Source: Endomychus coccineus
Lineage: Eukaryota > Arthropoda > Insecta > Coleoptera > Endomychidae
NCBI GenBank assembly: GCA_958510875.1
Contig: OY294067.1
Coordinates: 107,664,921-107,728,920 of the forward strand
Length of the DNA: 64,000 nucleotides
Direction: 5' to 3'
Shown here: one piece after another, positions 30,566 through 43,508 of the stretch
How positions within the stretch are numbered: position 1 is the first letter of the stretch
Layout: each line of letters opens with the position of its first letter
Position numbers and translations under genes: made by a program
The notes under the pieces: model-generated
What the model was told of the DNA's origin: nothing
Databases searched by the model: none
Seen by the model: only the letters and a program-made list of their open reading frames with translations

Positions 30566-30866
30566 CAACGGGGTTTGGGAGACTGAACCTTCTTTTTGCT
30601 TATAGATTCTGACAGTGAAGCTTCACTATTTATTTTTAATGCAAAATATTGATTTTTGAGATGTTTGAAATAATATAACGCCGGGCAACTCCACTTTCGC
30701 TGGTTTCGTGAACTTGTCATGAAATGAAGGAAAATTACGAAATTCCTTCGTCAATTTTCTCATACATAGAAAACTAATGGAATCATATCCCGTGTACCAT
30801 CATGATGTTTGAATACTCACAAGGAACACAAGGCCAATAAAATAACATTTTCATCAATTTACTCAC

Positions 30867-31088
30867 CGTGAACCAATCATACGCTCCATACTATGAATTA
30901 TTGAATGCACGATTTGATTTGTTTTACTTGAATTTGGTCGGGTTCTACCTATTTGTTTTTGGTACAACTTATCTGCATCACACAGATTACTGAAGCGACA
31001 TTTCAATACTAAAAAGTTTATACAATATCTTACAATATGTGGTTCTTCACATTCGTTTTCATTAGTTGCCGCCCATTCCATATTCACG
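30867..31088 (-). CDS. Candidate host-gene exon, 222 nt
   Basis: Minus strand: acceptor CCTGACAG and a consensus donor CACG/GTGAGTAAAT flank 73 open codons. They begin VNMEWAATNENECEEPHIVR, pass through CINFLVLKCRFSNLCDADKL and RTRPNSSKTNQIVHSIIHSM, and end ERMIGS. It starts with one split base and ends with two. The amino-acid composition (Trp, Cys, His, mixed charge) looks like genuine protein rather than AT-rich noise. No family was recognised. Confidence 0.55.
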
Positions 31089-33520
31089 CTGTCAGGATTA
31101 TTGATTATTTATTTTATCATTTATGTTCTATTTTTATTTGTGTGACACTTTCTTGGGTCAGGAACAATACAAATAATTATTAGTATCATTAATATAATAG
31201 AACTATACCGAACCATAATCGAACTGAAGACTGAATTTCTATCCCAACTTGTAATGGTGGGGAGAGTGCCTAAACGGGTGTCTTTTCTCCCTGTTCAGTA
31301 ACTTGAGATTGTAATGTAGGCATATATTCTTAAACACTATTGACCGAATACCGAATATAATTGGTGGCTGGGCTCATGGGCTCAAAGTTGGGGCACATCT
31401 GCCTAAAGTGAACTATTGAGTTGAATTTCATCACCACCTATACCTTTTGAATTCATGATGCATATTCAATCCTTTAATTATCTCGCAATGCTCTGCAATA
31501 TTTAAGTCTTGTCAAATTAGGAACTATTGAAAAATGATACCTATTTTTCTATTTGATTTGATTTGAATGGTAAGGCCTGTTACACGGCCGCTACTCCGCT
31601 GATTGGAAAGTCCTCTCCTGTCGTAATTCAATCAGGTCTAGAGTTTAAACTTCACTCATAGGTACTTCCAGATTTTCTTTTCTCTTTAAAATGTTCTCAG
31701 GCATTATTGTTTCTTCTAATATTTCCTCAATAAGGAATAATCAACATTATATAATAGTAGTTTTTAATTGAAATAGCAGTGCAATTATTTTACTAGAATG
31801 GCTTATATATCGCTTTATAAATTGATACTCAATGATGGAACTGGTAGAGAGTAGAAAATAATGAAATGTAAAATAATAGATAATTAGTCACCTCCTCCAA
31901 TAGCTATCATTCCGACAGTGCAATCATAAAATTCCGAAATAAATAGATAACTATTAGCAGATGCTCCAAAACACTTCCTTTATAGTCATAAAATTGCTGA
32001 TATTCGATTAATTTAATTTCAATATAATATTTTTCCTGTGAGAGCCCCAGAGGATAACCTCAAAATTCCGACCCGGCTATTCCATATGGTTCTCAATATG
32101 GGAAACTGAAAGTGTTGTCTAGCATATGTGGATATTGGAGTCAGAATGTCGCAGATTTGAATCCTACTTGGAGTATTTCCGAATGATGAGTAAGCTTGGA
32201 CTTTTGAACCTACGCTATTGGAATCAAAAGTATATGGAGCCGTCTAGGCTAAAATTATTGATACAAAAAGAGTAACAGAGTAACATTGAATTCAAAACTC
32301 CAAGCGGCAACGTTATCGCAGGTTATTTTGTTAAATTTTTGTTTTTCAACTTCTTATATACTTTTGGGAATATTAAGTTAGTAGGATATTTGAGAATTCT
32401 CTTTTATAATTGATTGATTTCTTTGCCCTTGTACACTGTATTTTCAAAGTGCACACTCAAAAATAAGTACATAGGGCAACCCAAAACCAAAGTAGAATGG
32501 TATGGCTAGCCATTGTATGTAGAACAGACTCAATCAAATCTACCAGCAAGCACTGGAGATTATTCATAATGAGCGGTATATTTGATGAATTCATACATTT
32601 TTTTCAAATCAATTCTTCAATATTGAAGGCGATTATTCATAATAACCAGATTCTTCGATTTTACCAGAACATATACATATTTAATAAGCTCTAAAGTGCG
32701 GTAACATATTCTGATCTAGTGTTACGTCATTGCGGGTATGGGAGGTACGTATACTTGAGCTGATGATTTGTAATGGGTAAATAGTTAAATCTCATTGAAA
32801 ATGGTATAATGTGAGTCTATGCTATACTAAAGCTCTTGAATGGGCTTACGGGGTTATATCATTCGATGATACAAGTTGGATTTCAAACATGTCTAAGATG
32901 AGAGCTATCCTGAGACATTTATGATCGAAATGACCTCTTGCTGTGGTAGTTTGAAAGTTTTCAATTTCATGAAAAGGTGCTTTATATCCTTAAGACTCCA
33001 GTTTCAATCTAACTCATACAACATTCATAACAATGAGGTTTCAATATATCTTGTCCGTTAATTCTAGTGTTAATATTTGCTAGAGTGTGTTCATTGTGCC
33101 GTCACACTCGATGATGATGCCACTTCTACATTATTGCGTAGTAGTAGCTAACGGAGGGATCATAGGTAGAGCAATAATCAATATTTCTAATGAACATCAA
33201 GAGACTTTTCACTACCTATTTTGCCGAGGAAAAATTTAAATTCTACGTCATGTTCGCCATATTTTTAGCCTAAAGTGTTATCTGAAACTGCATTCTTTTC
33301 ATTCCGAAGTTTGTGTGTTCAAACATGTGCGAAAGCGGGATTGCGAACTTTTATGAAATTTGATTCCCCTTCATTTAGCAAAGTTTCATCGAGAATGGAG
33401 GTAACTATTGTTGAAGATGATCTCATAATTTCAATTGTATCGTCTTTGGGAAAGAGTTAAATTCAATTATCCAAAATTAGTATGTACCTACTGAATACTA
33501 CACTGAACATTTGATTCCAG
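31089..33520. other. Probable intronic sequence, no feature
   Basis: No repeats or domains were recognised. A short open stretch near 31890-31980 (minus) lacks a convincing acceptor and its phase fits no neighbour. Confidence 0.4.
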
Positions 33521-33628
33521 AATCCAGTTCTACTACCTATACAGTTACCTCTTCTAAAATTATCAAATCTGACGAAAACACTGAAAGTAAAAACAACGAT
33601 AGAACTTCTGATGATAGGGAACGTAACG
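33521..33628 (+). CDS. Candidate plus-strand exon, 108 nt
   Basis: Acceptor (AACATTTGATTCCAG) and perfect donor (G/GTAAGTAAT) enclose an open segment: SSSTTYTVTSSKIIKSDENT followed by ESKNNDRTSDDRERN. Phase in (2 nt) joins to the exon at 25452-25525. Phase out (1 nt, G) joins to 40651-40691, which begins TT, giving Val. Ser/Thr/charged-rich and likely disordered. Function unknown. Confidence 0.55.
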
Positions 33629-33813
33629 GTAAGTAATTTTAATGTGTGAAATTAATGTCTCTTTATATTTTTGTTCATATAATATTAATATTTTCGAGAA
33701 CTTTATCTCTTTCTTGTTTTTCGAAATCGAATAGAAAGTGCAGAAAACTTTGAATCTGTTGTATGTGAAAGTGTATTATGAGAAAATTTTATGATCTTAT
33801 TTATTTCACTTAC

Positions 33814-33917
33814 TGGTATATGGATGGATCCAAACGGAAAAGGATGACGGGCGACTGACAGCATAAAACGATCGGAATACTCTTGTAATAATCTGATCAG
33901 CTGGTACATGGGAGCAA
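33814..33917 (-). CDS. Candidate minus-strand exon, about 104 nt
   Basis: A consensus donor (CCA/GTAAGTGAA) ends an open segment reading APMYQLIRLLQEYSDRFMLS followed by VARHPFPFGSIHIP. The acceptor after TTTAATAG is weak and the frame stays open a little further upstream, so the 5' border is tentative. It ends in phase 0, which does not connect directly to 30867-31088, so an exon between them would be needed. Family unknown. Confidence 0.42.
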
Positions 33918-36539
33918 CTATTAAACTTATTTATAATGTTATTGCACACAAGCCAGGTATATCAAGTCCAGCTCAAGATATTACTAGGTTATGTTTGTTT
34001 ACTGTTCCCTCAGGTCAAAGCCTTATGAGATCATATGCTGCTACGGAGAGTGGAAACCTTGCTGTAACTATGCTAGAATAGCTACCCTTACTATGCAACT
34101 CGAGGGTTGCGGAGGGTGAAAATTGCAGGGTTGCACTACAAGGAGTGCCCTGTCGTTGGTAGAATGGATTGAATTTAGCTGCCACCAGTTCCCTTTTGAG
34201 ATGTTTTAGAGAATAGTTCAGGGAACGAAACTAAACTCGAAGGATTTCCCCTCCAGTAGCACCTGGTATAAAATTGTTAGGTAGCGGGCCTTTCCTGGCC
34301 GAAGTATATACTAGGCTAGTATGACAGCTTCACGTTGCTGAAGATGTTCGGAATGACAATCACGACAGGATTATTCTATTCCACTATAACGTTATTTAAG
34401 GGATGGTGTATCAATGAAGAACAATGCAAACAGTATAAGGTGTATATTGGAAAAAAAAAAGTTAATCGTACACAAAAACAATAATACTCACACAGATATA
34501 TATATAAATATGAAGTGAAAAATATGATAAATTGTCAACAAGAAACAAAACAAAATTTAAATTAAACGAAATTAACTTGGTGCAAGTTTCTGAATGGTTT
34601 AAATAAAACATATATAATGAATTGATAAAACTTTATCAAGTATGATCAATCAGTGAATTATTGATTCGCCTGATATAACGTAGCCAGAGAGTTGTTTCTT
34701 TGCAGGCTAACCTTACTTTTGAATTGAATATACCACTCTGATGGAGTAACTAAGGTTATGAAATGGACCAGAGGGGCCACTGATAGTAAGGTTGAGATTC
34801 CAGAAGGGTGATTCTCTAAACAAACAGCTCTGATGCCTTTTTGACAACTACCTGGTTCGCTTTGTATATATTGATCTATTAAATTGATTCAACAAATTGA
34901 ACAATATAATGAAACCCTAGTTTCCAAGATGAATTCAAACACTTTCACTCAAGTTCGCCGCTTATGGCTAACTCTCCCTGTCCTTATGGATCAGGGTCTC
35001 AATAGGAATTTTAAGAACCCTTCAAATTCTGAATAATATACCCTTATGGCAACTTTTAAATAATGATCTTTCCCACTAGACCCCCAAATAATTATATAAT
35101 TGAACCTACACTTACACTAACCCTAATTTCAATTGTACCTATCTTAAGTAGGTCACCTATATGCACTACGAAATATGAGAAATTCGGCCGATGGATCAAT
35201 ACACTTCTAATAAATCAAAATACTCTAATAATGGTTACGGTCCTCTATAAACCAACACAAAAAAACGAGAAAAAGGGGGGTGCTGACCTCAGAATTTTTT
35301 GGCTTGAATTCAGACTAAATAGCTTGTTCTATAGACTTACCCTGACTCAGTATTTAATCCTTAATCCACAAAGTAAACCAATAACACCTGAGCTTACACT
35401 TCACGCACGGCCTTCACAAAATGTATTACGCGACGTCTTTTTGTTAAGTTATGAATTACACCCCGGAGCTAGCTCTCTCTCGCACCCAGATCAATTTGTC
35501 TAATCGTTAAAGGAAACAAATTTTCCAAAATATCAAATTACTTTAGATTTCTATCATCAAGTTACCAATGACGTTCTTCACAATTTCTTTTACAGGTTAT
35601 TTTAGACTCTAATTACCAAACAATTTTCACTAAATAGAAAATGATATTAAAGTAAAAAGTAAGTTCTCTTGAAACTGATACTTGGAATTATCTAAGGTGA
35701 ATGAAAGTACTTTAAGAATGATCAAAATTGATTCGAATGAATTAATTTACTTTGAGTAATAAACAAAAGGAAAATATAGTTAAAACAATAGAAATCTTTT
35801 AATTTGCAATACACAAAAAAAAACAATCAAATGACTAAGTTAAGAATATCAATTAAAAGAATTAATGAATCTGAACTTGAGAGAGAGACGGAGCTATATG
35901 TACAAGGAGTGAGCTTACCCAGCAAGATACGACACAGGAACTGCCTTTTTTCCTAAGAGTTTTCATTTTTATAATTCGGCTCCCCCCGAAATTGGCTTGC
36001 TAACATAAAATTCAAACGGACCAATGAGGTTGGTTGTATCCCGCTGTACTTTGCACTAATGCACAAATCTGTATTTAGAGTTGCCTGCTTTCCCACATCG
36101 AGGGGCAGTGAGTGACCACAAAAATAATTTCTCCAAGCGCTGCTGACTAAGTGATTAACTCCGTTTTCGTAGATAAGCGCAAGTTCCGCAGGAATAGCAC
36201 CTCGAAGGCTCTAATTCTTAAAAATCACGTACAACTTGTAAAGGGTATCGGGTGGCGGATTTCTGTCGCCAGACTGGAATTCCATCATTCAGATCTGAAT
36301 AAAACTTCTAATTGTTGAATCCAGAATGTCTATGTATAGTCTGTTCCTGTCAGGAATTTAGAATTTTAGATTTTGGAATGCCCGTAAGGACGGAACTACG
36401 TGCCACGGAACGATTTGAGTTGTACTCTCATGTGTCTAGTATTCCTGGTTTACTTAGAGTAACTTAATTTTCGGGAGTTTTCTCCTGCTTGCGCTACTTT
36501 GATTCAATCGTGAAAAAATAAATAATTCCCCGGATTATT
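33918..36539. other. Unassigned region
   Basis: A 146-codon plus frame at 35063-35503 (Thr/Leu/Pro-rich N-terminus) has no recognised domain and no splice or UTR support. The remainder, including GC-richer blocks near 34080-34330, may be old transposon sequence, but nothing could be named. Confidence 0.35.
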
Positions 36540-36930
36540 ACACTCTACAATATTCCATTCGGAAGTGAAAGCCATCTCAGAGTGTGCTCGAATGGGACAT
36601 AATCTGGGCAAAAGTAAGGACACGATCAGTTTCTGTTCGGACAGCAGAGCTGCACTAGTTCGCCCAGGATCACATCGAGGGTGGTACGCGAATGTCGGAA
36701 TGCCCTGACTACACGTTGACCGAAAGCAATAATAGAGTTGCCAGGTCACTCTGGCAACCACAGGAACGAGGTGGTAGATGAGCTAGCCAGTAAGTGAACG
36801 GAAGGCTACTCTGAGAGAGCAGATGAAGCCATGTGAATGCCCTTCTCTCACATAAAGGAGCGTCTACTGGAATGCAACCACAGTGTGGGAAACTGCTAGA
36901 AAAATGTAAGTGGCCAAGACCAGACTAAAC
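36540..36930 (+). pseudogene. LINE RNase H domain fragment
   Basis: In changing plus-strand frames: TISFCSDSRAAL (RNase H DxxxAL motif, about 36628-36660), VVRECRNAL, and then LPGHSGNHRNEVVDELASK (about 36740-36800), matching the conserved VPGHSGxxGNExADELA signature. Such a domain occurs at the C-terminus of I-, R1- or LOA-type LINEs. It abuts a PLE-B terminal repeat on the right. Confidence 0.7.
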
Positions 36931-37018
36931 TCTGATGATGGTTTCTCGGTAGCCGAAAGGTCCCCTGTACTTTAACAGTATTTTTAGTGGATAAGGGTGA
37001 TTATTTCTTATTTATAGT
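36931..37018 (+). repeat. PLE-B terminal repeat remnant with hammerhead motif
   Basis: CTGATGATGG, TAGCCGAAAGGTCC and GTACTTTAACAGTATTTTT are recognisable. Stem II is damaged (GGTTTC against GTAGCC). Confidence 0.6.
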
Positions 37019-38870
37019 GTTTAACAGAAGCTTACTCAAATACACATTTTTTCAAAGCTATAAACTAGTTTACATTCTTTCATGAAAAGCTTACTCTATT
37101 TAAGTAATTTTCATTGATGATGTTCAAGGTAAAGTACGTGAGCCACAGCGTGAGTTTTCAAATAGAAACATCAAGAAAAGAATAATGAACCACAAATACG
37201 TAGAAATTTCGAGAAAGAGTATCGGTGGCGTATGAGAAGACTACATTTCCCGGAGTAGTAGATGAAACGGATCAAATTAATATACTGAGTCATTTCATGT
37301 TCCCATCTTGCTCCCTGCGACAAGTTGCATCGAATATTGCAATGTCCTACTTATCAGTACGCAAAGTAACAGAAACACACAAATGACATCCCTTAAACAT
37401 GAATTTTCTTCAGGATTTTGGAGAGGATGACAAGCATAGAAGATAACAGTTTTGCAAGGTAATTAATGCAAACCCAGATCAGATGAAGATGCTCTAGTGA
37501 TGAATGCACCTTTTAACTGATACTGTAAATAAACGAAATGTTTGATATTATATTGGCGAAAACCCTTATATCTTTGGGAGGAGCACACACAAAATTCTTG
37601 AAAGGTTAATGTTTGAATACGGATTTTCGGTAAAGCCATAGTCGGTCCCAGTCATCAAAGAAAATTTGAATCAAAAAAAAATCGTTTCCTTCTTTTGTCC
37701 GGTTTGTCAAAGAGTGTAATATAATTGTCATGTAAGTGTAACATAAGGAGCTTCATTAGCCAAAATTTCATGAACATGCACACCATAGTTTCAGAGATAT
37801 CAATTCTTCAAAAATGGAGACACATATGCAGGTATATGTGCCTGCATGCGTAACCAACCCACTGTGGATTCGATTGCGTCATTCCTATTGGTCGTACAGA
37901 TATGAAAATTTTCTAATCGATAAAAAGTGATGAAAAGAGGAACGTTAGCCCAATGTCGAGTGATATTTTTGACATTCATCTTAAGTTTTTCGACTGGAAT
38001 TATGGTATTTATTGAACCATAATGGCAACATTGTTTTTCTGGTTATAAATCTGTATTGCAGCCTATATTTAACCTGCAGGAGTGTCCTAAATTCTTATTT
38101 TAAGATACAAGCCATGTGACGTCACGGACTATCTCGTGTATGGCAAATTTTGATAGTTCATGTGGCATCAAGGTTCAGTATAAAACATGGTTATATTATT
38201 GTGTGATAATTTCGAAAATCAACCTGACAGCAGGTGTCAAGATGAAACAAAGGAGATCATTTGAATAAAATTTCAATGTAACACAGAATATAATTTAATG
38301 ACTTTCATTAGCTGTTTCTGAATCATTTTCAATATATTTTCTGTTTCTAGAATCATTCGTGTGACCCACGTAAGTGAAAAATTGCGCTAACAAGAGGGAA
38401 GTCGGGGATCCAGCGAAAGTTCATTATATTTCTTTAAGTTTAATATTTCTGAGCATTTACCATTGAAATTAAAATCAGATTTCAATATGTTTTGTATGAG
38501 CTAAATACCTTAGACCCTATTATATCATTACATTTCTATGGAATTATCATTAAAATATCTTAGATAATACTTTTCAAAATAATTTACGAAGGTTAAATTT
38601 ATTTGGAAGAAAACAATAGACAAAAAAAAATGTGATTCAAAGTCTAAATTTAGATTATGTTTATGGATTGAATTTTCAACAAAGTGTGTGAAAAACCTTT
38701 GTTTACATCAGTCTTCAATTTTTATCTATAAATAAATTTACTATTTATTGCCTATTTTCAGCCACTTTATCGTCATTTGAGTTTTACTTATCTTGGTTAT
38801 TTGTAATACATTTTTCTAATCTTGAATAATTATTTGAATAAGCAGATTAAGCAATTTATTTGAATTTGCC
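37019..38870. other. No gene; one interspersed short repeat
   Basis: 38062-38130 shares CATATATTTAACC-like sequence followed by GTGTCCTAAATTCTTATTTT and a TGACGTCA motif with 47171-47228 in the same orientation. The rest is unremarkable AT-rich sequence. Confidence 0.4.
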
Positions 38871-38871
38871 A

Positions 38872-39722
38872 CATAAGTGTACTCCGACACTTATGCACTC
38901 ATTTTCTCGGTGACAGACAGTGTGAATCATGTGATCAATGTCACTTTGCACTATATCATTCCAAACTTCTTGTATCGTTGATGTTATCTGGAGGATGAGG
39001 TGAATCATCCAGTCTGGTACCGATCATATCCCAGACATGTTCGATTAGTGAAGGATCGTGGGAATGTAGAGGCTATGGCAACCCATATATTAGAGCTCCT
39101 TCCAAAAAATGCTCTTGCTGTATGAGTGCTGAAAAATTGGTTCAAACGACCCCAAAAGATTTGTCACTGTAACGTGACTTGCTGCATTCAAATTGCCCCG
39201 AAAGAAAACTAAAAGTGACCCACTACTAAAACATATTGCAACCCTTACAATCACTTCACGTGTAAAGACAGTATGGCGTTCGAAGTTATTTGTAAATTAT
39301 TCCAATCCTCACGGAAACGTCTCAACCTTTTTCGTCCATCATGGGCTCTAAAACTGAATCGGGACTCGTCGCTAAAGATCACATGATGCCTTTCCTATAT
39401 CCAGTGTCTTCGTTCATTACACCATTTCATTCTGAGAGCAATATGAATTGGAGTAAAGGGTAGTTAGATAATATGGTCGATAATAACGAAGTCCATAGGA
39501 TCGTATTCGTCGATATATAGATGCCATAGACACTCTTCGTTCTGGAGTTCCCCTCTCTTACCATCCACATCCTCAAATCACGTTCTCCACTATCGTAGAT
39601 GATGTTTACTATATAAATGTAAAAGGAATGAAAAGAATTTATTAATTTTACATGAAAATCTGAGGTAACGTTGAATTTTGTTGATGAAACTAATCACTCA
39701 TAAGTTATGTCGGAGTACATCG
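38872..39722 (-). mobile_element. Tc1-like transposon relic
   Basis: Outer ends share GTGTACTCCGACA and its inverted partner TGTCGGAGTACAT (near 38877 and 39709). The minus strand encodes broken Tc1 transposase: MASIYRRIRSYGLRYYR, then CNERRHWI and VIFSDESRFSFRAHDG (first Asp, about 39380-39340). At the end comes DPSLIEHVWDMIGTRLDD (Glu of the DD34E triad in IEHVW, about 39050-39000). Many frame changes. Inactive. Confidence 0.75.
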
Positions 39723-40650
39723 TACGTGAAAATATCAAATAAATTGCATAACTAATACTGTGTGCACTTTTTATTCAAATCAGTAGCTATATTCTTTGTG
39801 ATTCAATAAACGTCGAGTTATTAGTCGGGGAGATATTTGTTCAAAATTTAATAACTTATTCATGTCAGGATTAGATCAGTAAAATTCTAGAGAATTTGAT
39901 CATATATTTATACAATACCACTTTAAAGCAGTCTAGTAATTTTTTCCTTTTGTTTAACCAGAAACTTCAAAGTTTTTTTTGTTTCAACCTCCAGAAGATA
40001 TTCCAAATCAGTATCTGATATTTCTATCATGAACTGAAACAGTCAGCACGAAAGCAATCTCTCATCTTTTGTGAATCATGAGGAAAAGGAAAAATTGTAT
40101 ATTGGTTCACCATCTAACTATCGTCAGATATACACAATTTTTCAATTTTTGTCATGAATTATATGGAAAACAAAATATATTTCTATCCAACACAGTTTAC
40201 TGCTTTGTTAGCAGTGGAAGGCTTGAGTGCTAATTGTCAGTTGAAACAATTTGAAGAATTAGCGACAATTTTGTATGCTCTCTAACTTCAATTTTCACTA
40301 TGCAAGCAGTGATAAAATAGAAAAAGGTGAGAGTGTTCTTAACAAATAATAAAATCTCACTAACTACTCAACAAGGTGTGTCACACGAATCAGTTCCGCC
40401 ATGTAATATTTCGTCAAAGACGTCTCCTCATATAACACGTATAAGAACGCAAACAACAATTGAATATCTCGAGATGTGTTGTTACCGTTATCAGTGGTGT
40501 GGCGATCATATTATGAAATTGAGTGTAGTGTTCGGACATGCATCTGCCGTGGTTGATTTGTTTAATTAAACCACATAGAACGTTACCCAAAACCAGGAGT
40601 GTCGGTAAATTGAAAGAGAGGAAATTAAGACGATTGTCGAAAATTTTCAG
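39723..40650. other. No recognisable feature
   Basis: AT-rich; presumed intron if the plus-strand exon chain is real. Confidence 0.35.
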
Positions 40651-40691
40651 TTGGAAGTGGATCAAAACCCGAAGAAGAGAAAAAATCAACG
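40651..40691 (+). CDS. Candidate small plus-strand exon, 41 nt
   Basis: Acceptor GAAAATTTTCAG and donor ACG/GTAATT enclose TT followed by GSGSKPEEEKKST. The leading TT completes a Val codon with the final G of 33521-33628. It leaves in phase 0. Very short, so supported mainly by phase agreement. Confidence 0.38.
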
Positions 40692-40783
40692 GTAATTACG
40701 TGATCATAACATATTAGTACCTAAGCCTATGCACAGATCAACTTTTAGACATTTTTACGATTTCATTTATTAATTTCACTGAA

Positions 40784-40978
40784 TTAATCGTGAAAGCAAA
40801 TTTCAATTGATATTTGAGCCTCTGATAATTTAAATTTCGATTTCAACTGTTTCGGTGATAATGTTGGATTATCAAAACATTTCAAGTATTTCCTCCAACC
40901 ACTAATACACGACATTAAACAATTTTTTTCGACGCTTTCCAATGTCTCTTGTTTTTTACAGTAGCCAATATACTCCAT
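40784..40978 (-). CDS. Possible terminal exon or chance ORF, 64 codons
   Basis: A minus frame starting MEYIGYCKKQETLESVEKNC, containing SCISGWRKYLKCFDNP and ending SIEICFHD-stop. A CTTAAAGTCTCAG acceptor-like string precedes it, and AATAAA occurs shortly after the stop. The composition looks protein-like, but there is no homology and chance cannot be excluded. Confidence 0.22.
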   Translation of the reverse strand: MEYIGYCKKQETLESVEKNCLMSCISGWRKYLKCFDNPTLSPKQLKSKFKLSEAQISIEICFHD

Positions 40979-43027
40979 TCTGAGACTTTAAGATATAATG
41001 AGATAGTTTTTTTTGAAAATAGGTAGTAGTTAATCCGATTCAATGTAATTATATTCTAAAAAATATGTAGAATAACGAAATAAAAAACAAATTCAAATTA
41101 ACAAGAACTGTAAACAATAATTGTTGAGAATTGTTTCGTCACACATTGACATTTTCAAAGCGGGATATGAACTAAATTGCAGAAAAAAAATCATTCTTGA
41201 ATAGAACAATGCTACAATAGTAGTATAATGTAGGGATGACTAAGGATTGGGGAGACGGAGGTGATCAATTTTTTTTTACATTCGCCGAGTTATAAACATC
41301 AAATTGATCATTTGATATTGAATTACTATAACGATTTAATTTCGTTATTGTACATATATGTTAGAAATGAATTTCCATCAAGTAAGCGCCTTATATATGT
41401 GATTTGTAATCCGATTCGAAGTTTAGAGAACGAATATGAGCAAGCAGGCTTTCCGATTTTTTGTTAGAAATACGCCCGAGTGGTACAGTATTGACTGTCT
41501 CCTTCTAATGTATTCAAAATAATGTTTCCGTATAAACCAATTGAACTATGTCATAAAAACTAGTTGATTAATATTATGATTTTAGAAATTGATCATCTCA
41601 TGATATAATATTACCATTTTCGGGTCAGTTCAACTTTCCTTATAGCACGCCGTTTTGTTTTATAATTGAAAGCATTTTGTTGGAGTAAAATTAGGATGAA
41701 TTATTGATTTGAAATTGCTGAAAAAATCCAAACACTTTGACTATTTCAACACAAAAGAAATAAATTGAAATTATGATTCATCATAATTATCATAATACAA
41801 GGGAGAAGATATGATGATTCATTATTTTGTATTGATTTTTTAAAATTTAGTACTGAGACAATTTTACAATATTTCTTTTATACCATAGTATAATAGTTAT
41901 TTCCTAAATTAATAATACATGGAATTATTATTATTTTGAAACATTATAAAAATGCTTCATCTATAGAATCAAGTCCAATTAATTTTGATCTTGTCTAAGA
42001 ATGAAAGAAAAGTATGAATAAATATGATTCTGCGGCAAAATTCTAAACATATACGTATTTGAATATAAAATTGGACCGTTGAATTATTATCATACCGTGT
42101 GATAATTTTGATTTATGGCGATGACTTGTTATAGTATCTTGGATCAATTTTATTATGATGTCTTGTTACAATGTTAATTCAACGAATTATTATTGTGTAC
42201 ATAATTTTTGAATTAAACTTCAATTCCAGAATTTGTATTATCGAAATAAAATTATGTATATAATTTTAATTCAAAATTATAAATTACTATTGAATTAAAA
42301 TTACAAATATACTGAAAATACTGCAACTCTGGAAATGCGTGAACTCTCACTGTTGTCGGGAAGAGTATAGCCAAATTTTTTTTATTTTTAGAGTTTATGA
42401 CACTCTACGTCTAGCTCCATTCTCAACCACCACCCTACCCTCCGTACTTTTCACTATCGAACTGGTACACTTCACTATTAATATATAAGATTTAAATCTT
42501 AAGAAGCAAAAATGTGACACTTCGGTCCTTGAAAATGAAGACTAAAGTGACACTTTCGCTCCCGGGAGTGAAAAAATTTATTTATCAGCACTGTCTTCAA
42601 TTATATTTCATTGAATTAACATTACATGGTAATATAATTGTAATTTGTTTTTATGAACTTTAATATTCTTGTAAGCAATTATTTTTTAGGAACATTTTAT
42701 TCATGTTAAGGCAAAACAGCGTGCCATAGTGTACCTTATACACATTTTATAGATTTCATTACACCATTATAATCATTCATAGACAGTGTTTGTACCAAGT
42801 TTAGCATTAGGTGATGAAGCCGCGGTGCTATTTTCGACTCACAGATTCACATTATGTTCCATAGTTTATTCGACATATTATTGACTCAATGAAATAAAAT
42901 ATGGAGAATTCTACTTTTTCATTGATCATTGATATTAATATGAAATTTTGTTACTGAAATAACAATTTTTTCGATGATTTAGCGGTGTTTTACTAATACT
43001 TTCTCATGAAAGATTGTAATATTTGAC
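40979..43027. other. No recognisable feature
   Basis: Very AT-rich. GTGACACTTCGGTCC and GTGACACTTTCGCTCC repeat near 42510 and 42550; no larger element was resolved. Confidence 0.4.
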
Positions 43028-43113
43028 AATCAAAAATGATTCTTGACCAAAGTATAAATTATATATAAATTTTCGGGAAATAGGTAACACTAACACATAT
43101 GTTTATTATTTCC

Positions 43114-43154
43114 GTCTTTACGTACGTTTGGGTCTTACGACCATCACAGAAAAC
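43114..43154 (-). ncRNA. Degraded hammerhead motif (PLE-A)
   Basis: The minus strand reads TTTTCTGTGATGGTCGTAAG, then ACCCAAACGTACGTAAAGAC. One base of CUGAUGA is lost and the GAA box is CAA. Stem II and stem III remain. Confidence 0.5.
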
Positions 43155-43508
43155 GTATCAATGTCTAAAACGGGATTTCTTAAAACTAATTATATCATCA
43201 CAAAGCGACCTTATCGCACCAATCTCGATCAAAAATGCCCACTTCGCCGAAAACGAACAGAAATACGAGTAATCGAATTTGTAATACAATAATGTTTTAA
43301 GTATATGAATCAAGAATCCACTGCTTAGCACCTTTCTTAAAAAATTCGAAATCATTTCAAAGCACCGTTTGAAATACAACTGAACCACTTTCGAACCAGA
43401 TGTTGAAGATTTATGAGGTAATAGAAAAAGGTAGGCATACTACTTACAATATACTTTTAGCATTATGAAGACGGATGTAAGAATTTGCAAGGGTCTTCAT
43501 TGATTAAA

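Noticed and set aside
31890..31985. Minus-strand open stretch CFGASANSYLFISEFYDCTV before a GTGACT donor-like site
   Set aside because: The acceptor is poor and the outgoing phase does not match the exon at 30867-31088.
35063..35503. 146-codon ORF as a protein-coding gene
   Set aside because: No domain, splice sites, UTR signals or homology; composition follows simple ACCCTA/CTTACA-like sequence.
38352..38370. A 19-nt plus-strand micro-exon (strong TTTCTGTTTCTAG acceptor, GTAAGT donor) reading NHSCDP, like a SET-domain motif
   Set aside because: Too short to support, and its phase gives a stop if joined to the neighbouring plus-strand exon. No other SET-domain sequence was seen.
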